Assembly: GCF_014396585.1 (NCBI RefSeq) | Contig: NZ_CP060717.1 | Span: forward strand, 1,736,001 to 1,800,000 | From: Sphingomonas rhizophila | Lineage (GTDB): Bacteria; Pseudomonadota; Alphaproteobacteria; Sphingomonadales; Sphingomonadaceae | Length of the DNA stretch: 64,000 bases | Reading direction: 5' to 3' | Part shown: positions 47,263-57,502 of the stretch, one piece after another | How the letters are laid out: every line of letters begins with the position of its first letter | Position numbering within the stretch: position 1 is the stretch's first letter | Notes under the pieces: generated by a model | What the model was told of the DNA's origin: nothing | Database searches by the model: none | Seen by the model: only the letters and a program-made list of their open reading frames with translations | Translations under genes and position numbers: made by a program

Positions 47263-49983
47263 ATGTTGACGATGCGTCTTCCCGTCCGTCCGGCGCTGTT
47301 CGCCGCCACCGCGACTCTCGCCCTCGCCATTGGCGGCTGCACGACTGCGGGCACTCCGCTGGCCATCAATGGAGGGCCGGCACCGGAAGCCGTGGCCGCC
47401 GTCCCCGTCGACACCGTCGACACCACGGTCCCGACGCAGCTGCCGCGCGTCGCGGTGCCGCGTCATTACGCCCTGTCGGTCACTCCGAACGCTGCGGCGA
47501 TGACGTTCGCCGGCGACGTCCGCATCGACATGGAGGTCATCCAGCCGACCAACTCCGTGACCCTGAATGCCGCTGACCTCGCTGTTGGCAGTGCTTCGAT
47601 CAGCGGTTCGGACGGCAACCAGCCGGCGACGATCCGCGCCGACGCCAAGGCCCAGACGGTGACGCTTGGGTTTGCTCAACCGTTGCAGCCGGGCAAATAT
47701 TCCCTGCAAGTGGGATATACCGGCAAAATCAACGAGCAGGCCAATGGCCTGTTCGCACTCGACTACAAGGACGTCGCCGGCGCAGACAAGCGCGCCATCT
47801 TCACCCAGTTCGAGCCGGCCGACGCGCGCCGCTTCGTGCCCAGCTTCGACGAGCCCGATTACAAGGCGACGTGGGACCTGACCGCGACCGTCCCGGCGGG
47901 CCAAATGGCGGTCAGCAACATGCCTGCCAGGTCGACCGAAAAGCTGGCCGACGGCCGCGAGCGGGTTACCTTCGCGACCAGCCCGCAGATGTCGACCTAC
48001 CTGCTGTTCTTCGCCGCGGGCGAGTTCGGGCGGATCACCAAGATGGCCGGCAATACCGAGGTCGGCATCGTCATGAGCAAGGGCAACGAAGCCAAGGCGC
48101 AGACCGCGCTGGATGCGGAGGCCCAACTGCTGCCCTATTTCAACGACTATTTCGGCGTCCCCTACCCGCTGCCGAAGCTCGATAACGTCGCGGGTCCTGG
48201 CCAGTCGCAATTCTTCGGCGCGATGGAAAATTGGGGCGCGATCTTTACATTCGAGCGCATCCTGCTCGACGATCCGGCGGTCACGACCGAGGGTGAGCGC
48301 CAGGCGATCTTCGGGGTCGAGGCGCACGAAATGGCGCACCAGTGGTTCGGCGACCTCGTCACCATGGCGTGGTGGGACGACCTGTGGCTGAACGAAGGCT
48401 TCGCCAGCTGGATGGCGACCAAGGCGACCAAGCATTTCCACCCGGACTGGGGCGCCGAGTTCGCCACCATCGGTTCGCGCGAGGCAGCGATGAGCCAGGA
48501 CGCGCTGGTCACCACCCACCCGATCGTCCAGACCGTCCGCACGGTGGAGCAGGCCAACCAGGCCTTCGACGGCATCACCTATTCCAAGGGCCAGTCGGTC
48601 ATCACCATGCTGGAAGCCTTCGCCGGCGAGGACGTCTGGCAGCGCGGCATCCAGGCCTACATGCAGCAGCACAAGTACCGGAACACGCGCACCGACGACC
48701 TGTGGCGCGCAGTCGAGCAGGCGGGCGCGACCGGCCTGGTGCAGATCGCCCGCGATTATACGCTGCAGCCGGGAGTGCCGCTGATCCGCGTCGAAAACGC
48801 CACCTGCAATGGCGGCCAGACGATGTTGCAGCTGGCGCAGGACGAATTCTCGCTCGATCGCAAGCCGGGCAGCTACCAGCCGCTGTCGTGGCACATTCCT
48901 GTCCGCGCAACCGTGGTGGGCGGCCAGTCGGCGGCGATCGTCACCAGCGGCCGCACCGCCGCGATGACCGTGCCGGGCTGCGGTCCGGTCATCGTCAACG
49001 ACGGCGGCGCCGGCTATTTCCGGACGCTCTACCGTCCCGCCGATATCGAAGCGCTGCGCGCCCGGTTCGCGACGCTCAGCCCGTTGAACCAGCATTCCTT
49101 GATCGAAGACCAGGGCACGCTGTCTTACGCCGGTTACCAAAACATGGGCGTTGCGCTGGACCTGGTCGATGCCATCCCCGCCAACGCGCACCCCGAAGTG
49201 CTTGGCGACGGATTGTCGACCCTGGGCGGGCTCTACACGCTGTTCGACGGCGACGCGAAGACGCAGTCCCGGATCGCCGACATCCTCCGTGCTCGCTATT
49301 CTCCGGTGCTAGACCAGATCGGGTTCGTCCCGGACAAGAGCGAGGCGCCGACGATCGCCACGCTGCGGCCGCAGCTGATCGGCGTACTCGGCAACGTCGG
49401 CGATCCCAAGGTCGCTGCGGAAGCCAGGCGCATGTTCGGCCTGATGCAGACCAACCCGTCAGCCGTGCCGGGATCGCTGAAGAGTGCCTGGTTGAGCCAG
49501 ATTGCTCGGGACGCCGATGCCAGGACGTGGGACCAGATCCGCGCAATGGCCAAGACGGCGCGCAGTTCCGTCGAGCGGCAGAACCTCTATTCGCGCCTTG
49601 GGGCGGCGAAGGACAAGGCGCTCGCCAAGCGCGCGCTCGACCTCGCGCTGACCGACGAGCCGGGCAAGACCGTCAGCGCCGGCATCATCACCGCGGTCGC
49701 GGGCCGGCATCCGGAAATGACGCTGGATTATGTCATCGCCAATTGGGCCCGCGTTTCGCAACTGGTCGATTCCACGTCGCAGTCGCGGTTCATCGCCAGG
49801 CTCGCGGCCGCCAGCAAGAAGCAGGCGACGATCGACAAGCTGAACCGCTATGCCGCGGCCAATATCGCGGCGTCGGACCGCAAGCCGATCGACCAGACCA
49901 TCAATGTCATCAAGGTCCGGTTGGCGACCGAACCGCGCCTGATGGCCGAAACCAAGGCATGGCTCGCCGCCCGCAAGAAGTGA
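47263..49983 (+). CDS. M1 family metallo-aminopeptidase, lipoprotein
   Basis: Zinc aminopeptidase, 906 residues. The signal peptide ends in IGGC (lipobox), so it is a lipoprotein acting outside the cytoplasm. Catalytic features: GAMENWGA (substrate binding), HEMAHQ with a downstream NEGFASW (zinc-binding HExxH-x18-E), and later an M1 C-terminal helical domain (LKSAWLSQIARDADA, ADIEALRARFA). A second ATG three codons in (47272) is better spaced from the GAAAGG ribosome site. Confidence 0.9.
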   Translation: MLTMRLPVRPALFAATATLALAIGGCTTAGTPLAINGGPAPEAVAAVPVDTVDTTVPTQLPRVAVPRHYALSVTPNAAAMTFAGDVRIDMEVIQPTNSVTLNAADLAVGSASISGSDGNQPATIRADAKAQTVTLGFAQPLQPGKYSLQVGYTGKINEQANGLFALDYKDVAGADKRAIFTQFEPADARRFVPSFDEPDYKATWDLTATVPAGQMAVSNMPARSTEKLADGRERVTFATSPQMSTYLLFFAAGEFGRITKMAGNTEVGIVMSKGNEAKAQTALDAEAQLLPYFNDYFGVPYPLPKLDNVAGPGQSQFFGAMENWGAIFTFERILLDDPAVTTEGERQAIFGVEAHEMAHQWFGDLVTMAWWDDLWLNEGFASWMATKATKHFHPDWGAEFATIGSREAAMSQDALVTTHPIVQTVRTVEQANQAFDGITYSKGQSVITMLEAFAGEDVWQRGIQAYMQQHKYRNTRTDDLWRAVEQAGATGLVQIARDYTLQPGVPLIRVENATCNGGQTMLQLAQDEFSLDRKPGSYQPLSWHIPVRATVVGGQSAAIVTSGRTAAMTVPGCGPVIVNDGGAGYFRTLYRPADIEALRARFATLSPLNQHSLIEDQGTLSYAGYQNMGVALDLVDAIPANAHPEVLGDGLSTLGGLYTLFDGDAKTQSRIADILRARYSPVLDQIGFVPDKSEAPTIATLRPQLIGVLGNVGDPKVAAEARRMFGLMQTNPSAVPGSLKSAWLSQIARDADARTWDQIRAMAKTARSSVERQNLYSRLGAAKDKALAKRALDLALTDEPGKTVSAGIITAVAGRHPEMTLDYVIANWARVSQLVDSTSQSRFIARLAAASKKQATIDKLNRYAAANIAASDRKPIDQTINVIKVRLATEPRLMAETKAWLAARKK

Positions 49984-50003
49984 GACGAACCCGCACCCAA
50001 AAA

Positions 50004-50038
50004 GAAGGGCGCCCCGGCCTGGCCGGAGCGCCCTTTTT
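50004..50038. terminator. Intrinsic terminator between convergent genes
   Basis: gaagggcgccccggcc / ggccggagcgcccttttt, a stem with one bulge and T-run; it also works in reverse because of the aaaaagaa upstream. It separates the aminopeptidase gene from the OPT transporter gene. Confidence 0.85.
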
Positions 50039-50056
50039 CGTGGCCCCGGTTGTCCG

Positions 50057-52051
50057 CTAGGCGGCGGCGGCGGCGTCCTTCCGGGTCTTGGTATAGAGGA
50101 AGGTGATCGCCGCCGCGAAGGCGACGATGCCAAGCGGGGTCGCCAAGGGGAAGTCGTGGACGACCGCCAGCACCTCGCCACTGTCCTCGACGCCCGCACG
50201 CTCGGCGCCGGCGACGATGCCGGCGTAGAGCACGCCCATCAGGCTTTCGCCGACGATGAGGCCGGTCGCCATCAGCGTGCCGAGCCGTTCCGAGAAGGCC
50301 GGGTTCGACTGGCGCTCTGACCAGCGGTTGTAAAGGTAGCCGAGCAACGCGCCGATCGGGATCAGCAGGGTCAGGTCCATCGGCAGGTAAATGCCCATGC
50401 CGACCGCTAGCGCCGGAAGCGAATAGCGGCCCGCGCTGCCGCGGCGCAGCACCTCGTCGACGATGACGACGACCACGCCGATGATCGCGCCTAGCCCGAT
50501 CAGGTTCCAGTCGAGGTTGCCGCCGAGCACGCCCTGCGCGATCGCCGAGATCAGCGCCGCCTGCGGTGCCGCCAGCGCATTCTCGCCGGCGCCGGGGGCG
50601 CCCTGGAACCCGAACGCGCTGTTGAGCAGGTCGAGGATGGGCGGGATGACCAGCGCGCCGAAGATGACGCCGAGGATCAGAGCCACCTGCTGCCGCCACG
50701 GCGTCGCACCGACCAGCTGGCCGGTCTTGAGGTCCTGCAGGTTGTCGTTGGAGATGGTGGCGATGCCGAAGATGATCGCCGTCACGAACAACGCAAAGGC
50801 AACCAGCGCCTTGGTCGAATCGGCGCTGCCGTCGCCGCTGCCAAACAGGGCGGCGAGGATCAGCGAGATGCCGAGCACGGAGAGGATGCCGACTCCCGAA
50901 ATCGGGCTGTTCGACGCGCCGATCAGGCCGGCCATGTAGCCGCACACCGAGGCGATGATGATGCCCGCGCCGAGGATGTAGAGGATCGACAGGGTAAGCG
51001 TCGTTCCTTCTGCCGCGGCGATCGGTCCGCTTTGCGCGAAGGCGGCGAGCAGGAAGGCGATCGGGATCATTGCAAGCACGATGGTGCCGCCAACGATGGT
51101 GATCGGCAGGTCGCGTTCGGTGAGGGCCAGCGTCTCGCCCGCGCCGCGCGCACGATTGGCGACGATCGCGGCGCGGATGCCGTTGATGATCGGGCCGATG
51201 ATCTTGAGCAGCGTCCAGATGGCGGCGACACCGATGGTGCCGGCGCCGATGAAGCGAACCTTGTTGCGGAACACGTCGGCGACGATCGCGTCAACCTCCG
51301 CTCCGGCCGGGATGCCGGTCTGCGCGGTGAGCCATGGCAGCAGCCAGGCGCGGGCGATCAGCAGGCCGACGATCATCGCGATACCGACGGCCATGCCGAC
51401 CAGGTGTCCGACGCCAATCAGCGCCATCGACAGGCTGGCCGACGCGGTGGTCGCCCCGGCGCCGACGCGGAACGTCTTTTCGGCGGCTTCGGCGAAGATA
51501 CGGGTCTTGGCGATCATGAAGAAAGCGGCAGAGATCAGCGAGCTGGCGATGATCGCGCGAAGCCCCTTCCGGTTCTCCTCCACGCCGCCGACGCCCGCGC
51601 CGACCTTCAGCACTTCGGCCGCGGCGACGCCTTCGGGATAAGGCAGGTCCGACCCGGTCACGAGCGCCCGGCGCAGCGGCACCGAATACATGACGCCGAG
51701 GATACCGCCGATGGCGATCACCGCGACGCTCAGCCAATAGGGGAAGCCGGTCCACCACCCGACCATGATCAGGCCAGGCAGCACGAAGATGATCGCGCTC
51801 AGCGTGCCGGCCGACGACGCGATTGTCTGGACGATATTGTTTTCCTGGATGGTGGCATCGTGGAACGCCTTCAGCACCGCCATCGAGATGACCGCAGCCG
51901 GAATCGATGTGGCGAAGGTGATCCCGATCTTGAGGCCGAGATAGACGTTGGCCGCGGTGAACAATAGCGTGAGGACGGCGCCGAGGATGACACCCCGGAT
52001 CGTAAGCTCCCTCACGCCGGCGCCGGGCGCCGGGGTTGCGGACGTGGCCAT
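50057..52051 (-). CDS. OPT family oligopeptide transporter
   Basis: Polytopic inner membrane protein, 664 residues, of the OPT superfamily that imports small peptides or metal chelates. The N-terminus ELTIRGVILGAVLTLLFTAANVYLGLK is diagnostic. GSDLPYPEGVAAAEVLKVG and NDNLQDLKTGQLVGATPWRQQ are further hallmarks. ATG at 52051 (MATSATPAPGAG) follows GGGAGAAG; upstream in-frame starts add 13 atypical residues. Downstream of, and in the same direction as, an M20 hydrolase, 66 bp away; a peptide-scavenging pairing is plausible. Confidence 0.92.
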   Translation of the reverse strand: MATSATPAPGAGVRELTIRGVILGAVLTLLFTAANVYLGLKIGITFATSIPAAVISMAVLKAFHDATIQENNIVQTIASSAGTLSAIIFVLPGLIMVGWWTGFPYWLSVAVIAIGGILGVMYSVPLRRALVTGSDLPYPEGVAAAEVLKVGAGVGGVEENRKGLRAIIASSLISAAFFMIAKTRIFAEAAEKTFRVGAGATTASASLSMALIGVGHLVGMAVGIAMIVGLLIARAWLLPWLTAQTGIPAGAEVDAIVADVFRNKVRFIGAGTIGVAAIWTLLKIIGPIINGIRAAIVANRARGAGETLALTERDLPITIVGGTIVLAMIPIAFLLAAFAQSGPIAAAEGTTLTLSILYILGAGIIIASVCGYMAGLIGASNSPISGVGILSVLGISLILAALFGSGDGSADSTKALVAFALFVTAIIFGIATISNDNLQDLKTGQLVGATPWRQQVALILGVIFGALVIPPILDLLNSAFGFQGAPGAGENALAAPQAALISAIAQGVLGGNLDWNLIGLGAIIGVVVVIVDEVLRRGSAGRYSLPALAVGMGIYLPMDLTLLIPIGALLGYLYNRWSERQSNPAFSERLGTLMATGLIVGESLMGVLYAGIVAGAERAGVEDSGEVLAVVHDFPLATPLGIVAFAAAITFLYTKTRKDAAAAA

Positions 52052-52116
52052 CAACTTCTCCCCTGAAGATTTTTCGTTTCGCCTAGCCAACCACAGAAGC
52101 GGCGGCAGGTGAAGGC

Positions 52117-53315
52117 TTAATCAAAACCGCGTTCCAGAAAGCGGGTGGCGAAGGCACAGTGCATAGCCACCCCGCGTGCCAGTGAGTCCTCGTTGACCAT
52201 CATCCGCGCGCTGTGGATCGGCGGCCGGTCGAACGGATTGCCGTCGGCCGGGGCGACCCGAGGATGGCCATGGCGCCGGGCACTTTTTCCAACACGAAGG
52301 CGAAGTCCTCACCGGTCATCACCGCATTGGGGATGGCATGATACCCTGATGCCCCGAACAGGTCGGTCGCGATCTGTTCGACCATGTCGGCGGCGCGCTG
52401 GTCGTTGATCGTCGCCGGATATCCTTCGCCGATCGACACGTCCGCGGTCGCGCCATGGGTTTCCGCGATGCCGTTGACGATCCGCTTGAACGCGGCGCGG
52501 CTGGCTTCGCGCTGGGCCGGGCTTTGGGTGCGCAGCGTGCCGAGCAACTCGACTTCGGCTGGGATGACATTGTGGGTCTCACCGCCCGCGATGCGCGTGA
52601 TCGACAGCACGATCGGATCGCCGACCGATACGCGGCGGGCAACGTGGCTCTGCAGGGCAAGCACCGCCTCGCAGGCGATGGGCACGGGGTCGATGACATC
52701 GTGCGGCATGGCGGCGTGCCCGCCCTTGCCACGGATGGTGGCACGAAGGACGTCCGTCGATGCCATAAGCGCGCCGGGTCGACAGGCAACGAGGCCGCCC
52801 GGTACGTTCGGGAAAATGTGCATTGCGAAGGCGGCTTCCGGCGTCGGGTCGTCGAGCAGCCCTTCCTCGATCATCACATGGGCGCCGCGCTGTCCCTCCT
52901 CCCCCGGCTGGAACATGAAGAGGATGGTGCCGTCGAACGCCTCGCGCCGCGCGGCGAGGATCCGGGCCGCGCCGGCCAGCATCGCAGAGTGGGTGTCGTG
53001 GCCGCAGGCGTGCATGTGGCCAGTGTTCCTCGAGGCAAAGTCGAGGCCGGTTTCCTCATGGATCGGAAGCGCGTCCATGTCGCCGCGCAGCAGCACCGTC
53101 CGCCCGGGCCTGGCGCCGTCGAGCCGGGCGATGAAGCCCGAACTTCGCTGGCTGTCGCGAATGTCGAGCGGCAAGTCGGCGAGCGCGGCCTTCAGCTTCG
53201 CGGTGGTGCGCCGGCAATGGAGGCCAAGTTCAGGATCGGCGTGGATCGATCGGCGCAGCGCCAGTGTCGCGGGCTGTTCCGCCTGAGCGATACTCGTCCA
53301 GTCGAGCGGCTTCAT
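52117..53315 (-). CDS. M20 family amidohydrolase (hippurate hydrolase-like), one apparent frameshift
   Basis: Metal-dependent N-acyl-amino acid hydrolase. Motifs: LLRGDMDALPIHEETGLDFAS, MHACGHDTHSAMLAGAA (metal ligands Cys and His), FMFQPGEEGQRGA, GKGGHAAMPHDVIDPV and AVMTGEDFAFVLEKVPGAM. The frame breaks around 52255-52259; one added base continues VAPADGNPFDRPPIHSARM and ends ATRFLERGFD, 399 residues in all, typical. Probably cytoplasmic (no signal peptide). It may be transcribed with the OPT transporter. Confidence 0.88.
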
Positions 53316-53361
53316 GCGGTCACCCTAGGCAGGGTGTCCGCATTCAGCAATGGCAGCGCCC

Positions 53362-53679
53362 CTACTGGGGCGGCGGTGCCGATCCCCGATAGCGTTCGAC
53401 CGACGTAATGCGGTAATCGTCGACGTCGCTGGCGGCATTGGCGACGGCGTTGGCGCGCTTTCCGCCCATGGCCATGTCGTAGGCGATAAGCGCCTTGGTC
53501 AGGGCCGCGGCTTCGGTCGAACAGGCCGCCTTGACGCCGCTCTCGTAGTCCGCGGCACTCATCTGCCCCTCACGGCTCTTGGTCTCGAACGCGCGGATGC
53601 AGGCGGCAAAATCTTGCCGGGGCTTGTTGATCGTCGCCGGGTTGGCGCCCATCACCAGCGCCATCATCGCGAACAGCAT
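53362..53679 (-). CDS. Small exported protein of unknown function
   Basis: Unrecognised 105-residue protein. MLFAMMALVMGANPA looks like a short signal peptide. The rest (RQDFAACIRAFETKSREGQMSAADYESGVKAACSTEAAALTKALIAYDM) is helical, with two cysteines about 25 residues apart that may pair in the periplasm. ATG has AGGGAGA 9 nt upstream. Similar small FxxCxxx...C proteins are common in sphingomonads without assigned role. Confidence 0.6.
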   Translation of the reverse strand: MLFAMMALVMGANPATINKPRQDFAACIRAFETKSREGQMSAADYESGVKAACSTEAAALTKALIAYDMAMGGKRANAVANAASDVDDYRITSVERYRGSAPPPQ

Positions 53680-53753
53680 TCCACTTCTCCCTGGAACCTA
53701 CTCGATGACGGAAGGATGACTCCTTTCGGGTAGATTGGGAAGTAGGTTCGGTC

Positions 53754-54143
53754 TCAGCCGTCGATGGACACGTTGGAGGGGATCGGCGAGCTATGCCGCC
53801 GGACGACCATCCAACGGCCGTCCTCGTTCACCCATACGTCGGTCAGCAGCACGCGTTCATCGATCAGCTGGCCAAGGTAGCGGACCTTCCACTTCGCGAC
53901 GACCGTCGCGACCAGCGTATGTTGGAGCGCAACGCAATCGGTCACCTCCACCTCGAGGTTGGCGACGTCCATCCGGTCGAGCGCCACCAGCCACTGTTCG
54001 AAATCGACGGCGACCGCGCCCGTCGAGCGGATGCCGACCAGCTTGAATTTCGGATGGATGACCTGGCGGAGCGTCTCCTGATCCTTCTCGATCAGCGCGA
54101 CACGCCAGCGCTCCTCCAATTCCCGGATGGCCTCGCAGACCAT
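53754..54143 (-). CDS. NTF2/SnoaL-like (DUF4440-type) protein
   Basis: A 129-residue protein of the NTF2-like fold: AIRELEERWRVALIEKDQETLRQVIHPKFKLVG at the start, then VDFEQWLVALDRMDV and LLTDVWVNEDGRWMVVRRHSS at the end, the usual last strands of DUF4440 proteins. No catalytic residue can be assigned, so the substrate is unknown. ATG at 54143 lies 1 bp past the stop of the HerA-like gene, so the two are co-transcribed. Confidence 0.75.
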   Translation of the reverse strand: MVCEAIRELEERWRVALIEKDQETLRQVIHPKFKLVGIRSTGAVAVDFEQWLVALDRMDVANLEVEVTDCVALQHTLVATVVAKWKVRYLGQLIDERVLLTDVWVNEDGRWMVVRRHSSPIPSNVSIDG

Positions 54144-54144
54144 C

Positions 54145-55785
54145 TCAGCGCCCACGGAAAAGTCCGCCGAGGATGCCGCGAAGCAACTGGTTGCCGAGCT
54201 GGCGCCCGACCGAGCTCGATGCCGAGCGCACCGCGGACTGGAGGATTTTGTCGGTCATGGTCGGCTTGGCGGCCTCGCGCGCCTCGCGGGCTGCGACGCG
54301 GTCCGCCTCGCGCTGGCGCTGGGCGGCGAGCCGTTCCTCGGCCGCCTGCTGGCGAAGCGCTGCGGCCTTGGCCTGGGCCTCGGCCTTGGCAGCCTGGGCC
54401 TGCGTCTTGGCGTCCTCCGCCGCCTGCTTGGCGGCGGCGGTTTCGGCGGCGGCTGCAGCGGCGGCGGCGGCGGCCTCACCCGCCTTGGCCTGAAGGATCT
54501 CCTCGGCGGAATCGCGATCGACCAGTTGGTCGTACCTGTCGCCGACGGCGTCGGTCGTGACGATGACCTGCCGCTCCTGGGCGGACAGCGGACCGACCCT
54601 CGACGACGGCGGCCGGATCAGCGTGCGCTGAACCGGAGACGGCGAACCGTCGGGCTGCAGCAACGACACCAGCGCCTCGCCGATCTTGAGTTCGGTGATC
54701 GCGCTGGCGACGTCGATGTCGGGGTTGGACCGGAAGGTGTCCGCCGCCGCCTTGACTGCCGCCTGGTCACGCGGGGTGAAGGCGTTGAGCTTGTGCTGGA
54801 CCCGATTGTTGAGCTGCGCCGCAATCTTGTCGGGAATGTCGATCGGGTTCTGCGTGATAAAATAGACGCCGACACCCTTGGAGCGGATCAGGCGCACGAC
54901 CTGTTCGACCTTTTCCATCAGCGCCGGCGGCGCATCGTCGAACAACAGGTGGGCCTCGTCGAAGAAGAAGGCGAGCTTCGGCTTGTCCGGATCGCCGATT
55001 TCCGGAAGCATCTCGAACAGTTCGCTGAGCAGCCACAGCAGGAAGGTGGCGTAGAGCCGCGGCGAGGACATCAGCTTGTCGGCGGCGAGGATGTTGACGA
55101 TGCCCCGCCCGCTGTCGTCGAGCGCGATGAAATCGTCGAGGTCGAGGGCGGGTTCGCCGAAGAAATGGTCGCCGCCCTGCGCCCGAAGCTGGAGCAGCGA
55201 ACGCTGGATCGCGCCCACCGAAGGCTTCGACACGTTGCCGTACTCGAGCGTCAGCTCGTCGGCCTTCTCTCCGCAATGGACCAGCAGCGACTGGAGGTCG
55301 TCGAGGTCGAGCAGCAGCAGGCCGTCCTTGTCGGCGACGGTGAAGGCGATGGTCAAAACGCCTTCCTGCACCTCGTTGAGATTCATCAACCTGGCGAGCA
55401 GCAGCGGGCCCATCTCGCTGACGGTGGTGCGGATAGGGTGTCCCTGCTCGCCGAACAGGTCCCAGAACTGCACCGGGCAGGCCTCGAGCGTATAGTCGGC
55501 AAGGCCGATTTCGGCCGCGCGCTGGCGGAAGATTTCGCCGGTCTTGGCATTGGGGTCACCGGGCATGGCGAGGCCCGACAAGTCGCCCTTCACGTCGGCG
55601 ACGAAGGTCGGGACGCCGACCTTGCTGAGGCTCTCGACGATACCTTGCAGGGTCACCGTCTTGCCGGTGCCCGTCGCCCCGGCGATCAGCCCATGGCGGT
55701 TGGCACGCTTGAGCTCTAGCTGCTGCGGATTGGTGCCGCCGGCACCCGCACCGATGAAGATGCCCGTCGTCGGGTTGGTCGCCAT
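54145..55785 (-). CDS. HerA-like ATPase (DUF853 / YjgR type)
   Basis: P-loop ATPase of the HerA/FtsK superfamily, 546 residues. Walker A GATGTGKTVT, Walker B LAFFFDEAHLLF and motifs VGVYFITQNPIDIPDK and LNNRVQHKLNAFTPRDQAAVKAAA are the DUF853 hallmarks. Residues about 430-520 are an Ala/Gln/Glu/Arg-rich coiled coil (QAAEERLAAQRQREADRVAA). The function is unknown; a nucleic-acid translocase role is inferred from the family. The NTF2-like gene follows directly. Confidence 0.9.
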   Translation of the reverse strand: MATNPTTGIFIGAGAGGTNPQQLELKRANRHGLIAGATGTGKTVTLQGIVESLSKVGVPTFVADVKGDLSGLAMPGDPNAKTGEIFRQRAAEIGLADYTLEACPVQFWDLFGEQGHPIRTTVSEMGPLLLARLMNLNEVQEGVLTIAFTVADKDGLLLLDLDDLQSLLVHCGEKADELTLEYGNVSKPSVGAIQRSLLQLRAQGGDHFFGEPALDLDDFIALDDSGRGIVNILAADKLMSSPRLYATFLLWLLSELFEMLPEIGDPDKPKLAFFFDEAHLLFDDAPPALMEKVEQVVRLIRSKGVGVYFITQNPIDIPDKIAAQLNNRVQHKLNAFTPRDQAAVKAAADTFRSNPDIDVASAITELKIGEALVSLLQPDGSPSPVQRTLIRPPSSRVGPLSAQERQVIVTTDAVGDRYDQLVDRDSAEEILQAKAGEAAAAAAAAAAETAAAKQAAEDAKTQAQAAKAEAQAKAAALRQQAAEERLAAQRQREADRVAAREAREAAKPTMTDKILQSAVRSASSSVGRQLGNQLLRGILGGLFRGR

Positions 55786-55862
55786 CTGTTCCCCTCTCCT
55801 CCTTCGGTTTCCGAAGGTTTCAACGAACCTTGGCCGAAGGAGGATGCAGGGGCAAGCCGCGA

Positions 55863-57416
55863 CTAGCGGTTGGAGATATCAACTCCGACGAAGGCTTCCG
55901 GCGATGCTCCGCGCTTCAGCAACAGCAGGACGCTGGTGCGGTTCGCGCGGCGCGCGGCCTCGACCTGGGCGAGCACGGCGGCGGGTGTCGTCACTGGCTG
56001 CCGATTGACCGACAGGATGACATCGCCGCGGCGGATGCCCTTTTCGGCCGCGTCGCTCGACGCGTCGACCGCGGTGACGACCACGCCGCGCACCGTTGCC
56101 GGCACGTTGATGGCGCGGGCGATGTCGGGGTTGAGCGCCTGCAGCGACAGGCCGAGCGCGGTTCCCGGAGCAACCGGCCGTTCCTCGTTCATCTGTCCGC
56201 CTTCGCCGCCGCTACCGGCCTGGCGGGCGAGCACCTCCTCGCTCGGGCGCTGGCCGACCGTAACCGCCAGCGTGCGGCGACGGCCATCACGGATGATATC
56301 CACCGGCACCTTCGATCCGACCGTCGAGTTGGCGATGAGGTAGCTCACCGTCTGGTCCGGGGTGACGTCCTGCCCGCCAACGCGGACGATGACGTCGCCC
56401 TGCTGGATGCCGCTGCGCGCGGCGGCCTCGCCCGGGACAACCGAGCGGACGATTTCGCCGGTGTCCTTGGGCAACGACAAGCTGGCGGCGATATTCTCGT
56501 CGAGCGGCTGGAGGCCGACGCCGAGATAGCCGCGCTGCGGCGCCTGTCCGCGACGAAGCGCGTCGATGACCGGCTTGGCCGCTTCCGCGGGAATGGCGAG
56601 GCCGATGCCGACGCTGGCACCGGTCGGCGAGATCAGCGCCGAATTTACGCCGATGACGTTGCCCGACATGTCGAACATCGGACCGCCGGAGTTGCCCATG
56701 TTGATGCTGGCGTCGGTCTGGATGTAGCGGTCGTACGCGCCGACGCCGGTAATTCCGCGATGGAGCGCGGAAATGATCCCGGCCGTGACCGTGCCGCCAA
56801 GGCCATAGGGATTGCCGATGGCGACGACCCAGTCGCCGACCCGGGCGCGGGTACTGTCGCCCCAGTTGACGTACGGCAGGTTGGTCCCCTCGATCTTCAG
56901 GAGAGCAAGGTCCGAAGCGCTGTCGCGGCCGACGATCCGCGCCGGATATTCCTTGCGGTCGGTCAGGATGACCGTGACGCTGTCGACCGTCCCGGTGCCG
57001 TTCGCGCCCTGGATCAGGTGGTTATTGGTAACGACGTAGCCGTCCGGGGAAATGATGAAGCCCGAACCGAGCGACCCCGTTTCACGCGTCGGGGCCTGAC
57101 CGCCTTGCTGCTGCTGACCCTGCGGAGCTCCCCCGCCGAAGCGGCGGAAGAATTCTTCGAACGGGTCGGATTGTCGACGAACAGCAACGCGCTGCTTGGT
57201 CGAGATGTTAACCACGGCCGGCTGCAGCCGTGCGGCAAGGTCGGCGAAGCTGAGCGGCGCACCGGCACGGGGCGCGATCTGCGCCGGTGCGTTCTGCGCA
57301 ATCTGTCCACCGCCCACCTGGCCGGTCGCGACAGAGAAAGCGGTACCCCCCAGCAGCAAGGCGGCTGCAACTCCATAGGCGTAGCGCACGGGTCGAAACT
57401 CCTTCGAAAAGCCCAT
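55863..57416 (-). CDS. Periplasmic serine protease of the DegP/HtrA family
   Basis: Protein quality-control protease with two PDZ domains. N-terminal membrane segment or signal (YAYGVAAALLLGGTAFSVATG). Catalytic triad: His in VVTNNHLIQGA, Asp in DSASDLALLKI, Ser in GNSGGPMFDMSGN. PDZ domains begin at GYLGVGLQPLDENIA and VAPGTALGLSLQALNPDIAR. Length 517 residues. ATG at 57416 (MGFSKEFRPVRYAYG) is likelier than the one 13 codons upstream. It lies downstream of hflK-hflC, a frequent arrangement (hflKC-degP-like) in alphaproteobacteria. Confidence 0.93.
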   Translation of the reverse strand: MGFSKEFRPVRYAYGVAAALLLGGTAFSVATGQVGGGQIAQNAPAQIAPRAGAPLSFADLAARLQPAVVNISTKQRVAVRRQSDPFEEFFRRFGGGAPQGQQQQGGQAPTRETGSLGSGFIISPDGYVVTNNHLIQGANGTGTVDSVTVILTDRKEYPARIVGRDSASDLALLKIEGTNLPYVNWGDSTRARVGDWVVAIGNPYGLGGTVTAGIISALHRGITGVGAYDRYIQTDASINMGNSGGPMFDMSGNVIGVNSALISPTGASVGIGLAIPAEAAKPVIDALRRGQAPQRGYLGVGLQPLDENIAASLSLPKDTGEIVRSVVPGEAAARSGIQQGDVIVRVGGQDVTPDQTVSYLIANSTVGSKVPVDIIRDGRRRTLAVTVGQRPSEEVLARQAGSGGEGGQMNEERPVAPGTALGLSLQALNPDIARAINVPATVRGVVVTAVDASSDAAEKGIRRGDVILSVNRQPVTTPAAVLAQVEAARRANRTSVLLLLKRGASPEAFVGVDISNR

Positions 57417-57502
57417 TCTAAAGTCCTTGTTGGCTGTAGCGGTTCGTTCAGGCACCGACGCTAGGCCGAAGGCATGAACGCGAATTGAACATCATCAACG
57501 CG

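Noticed and set aside
47056..49191. Open frame of 711 codons on the minus strand
   Set aside because: Antisense to the M1 aminopeptidase and queF genes; no conserved motifs.
49848..50945. Minus-strand frame of 365 codons over the OPT gene
   Set aside because: Shifted frame of the same strand as the OPT gene; Arg/Pro-rich composition typical of a shadow.
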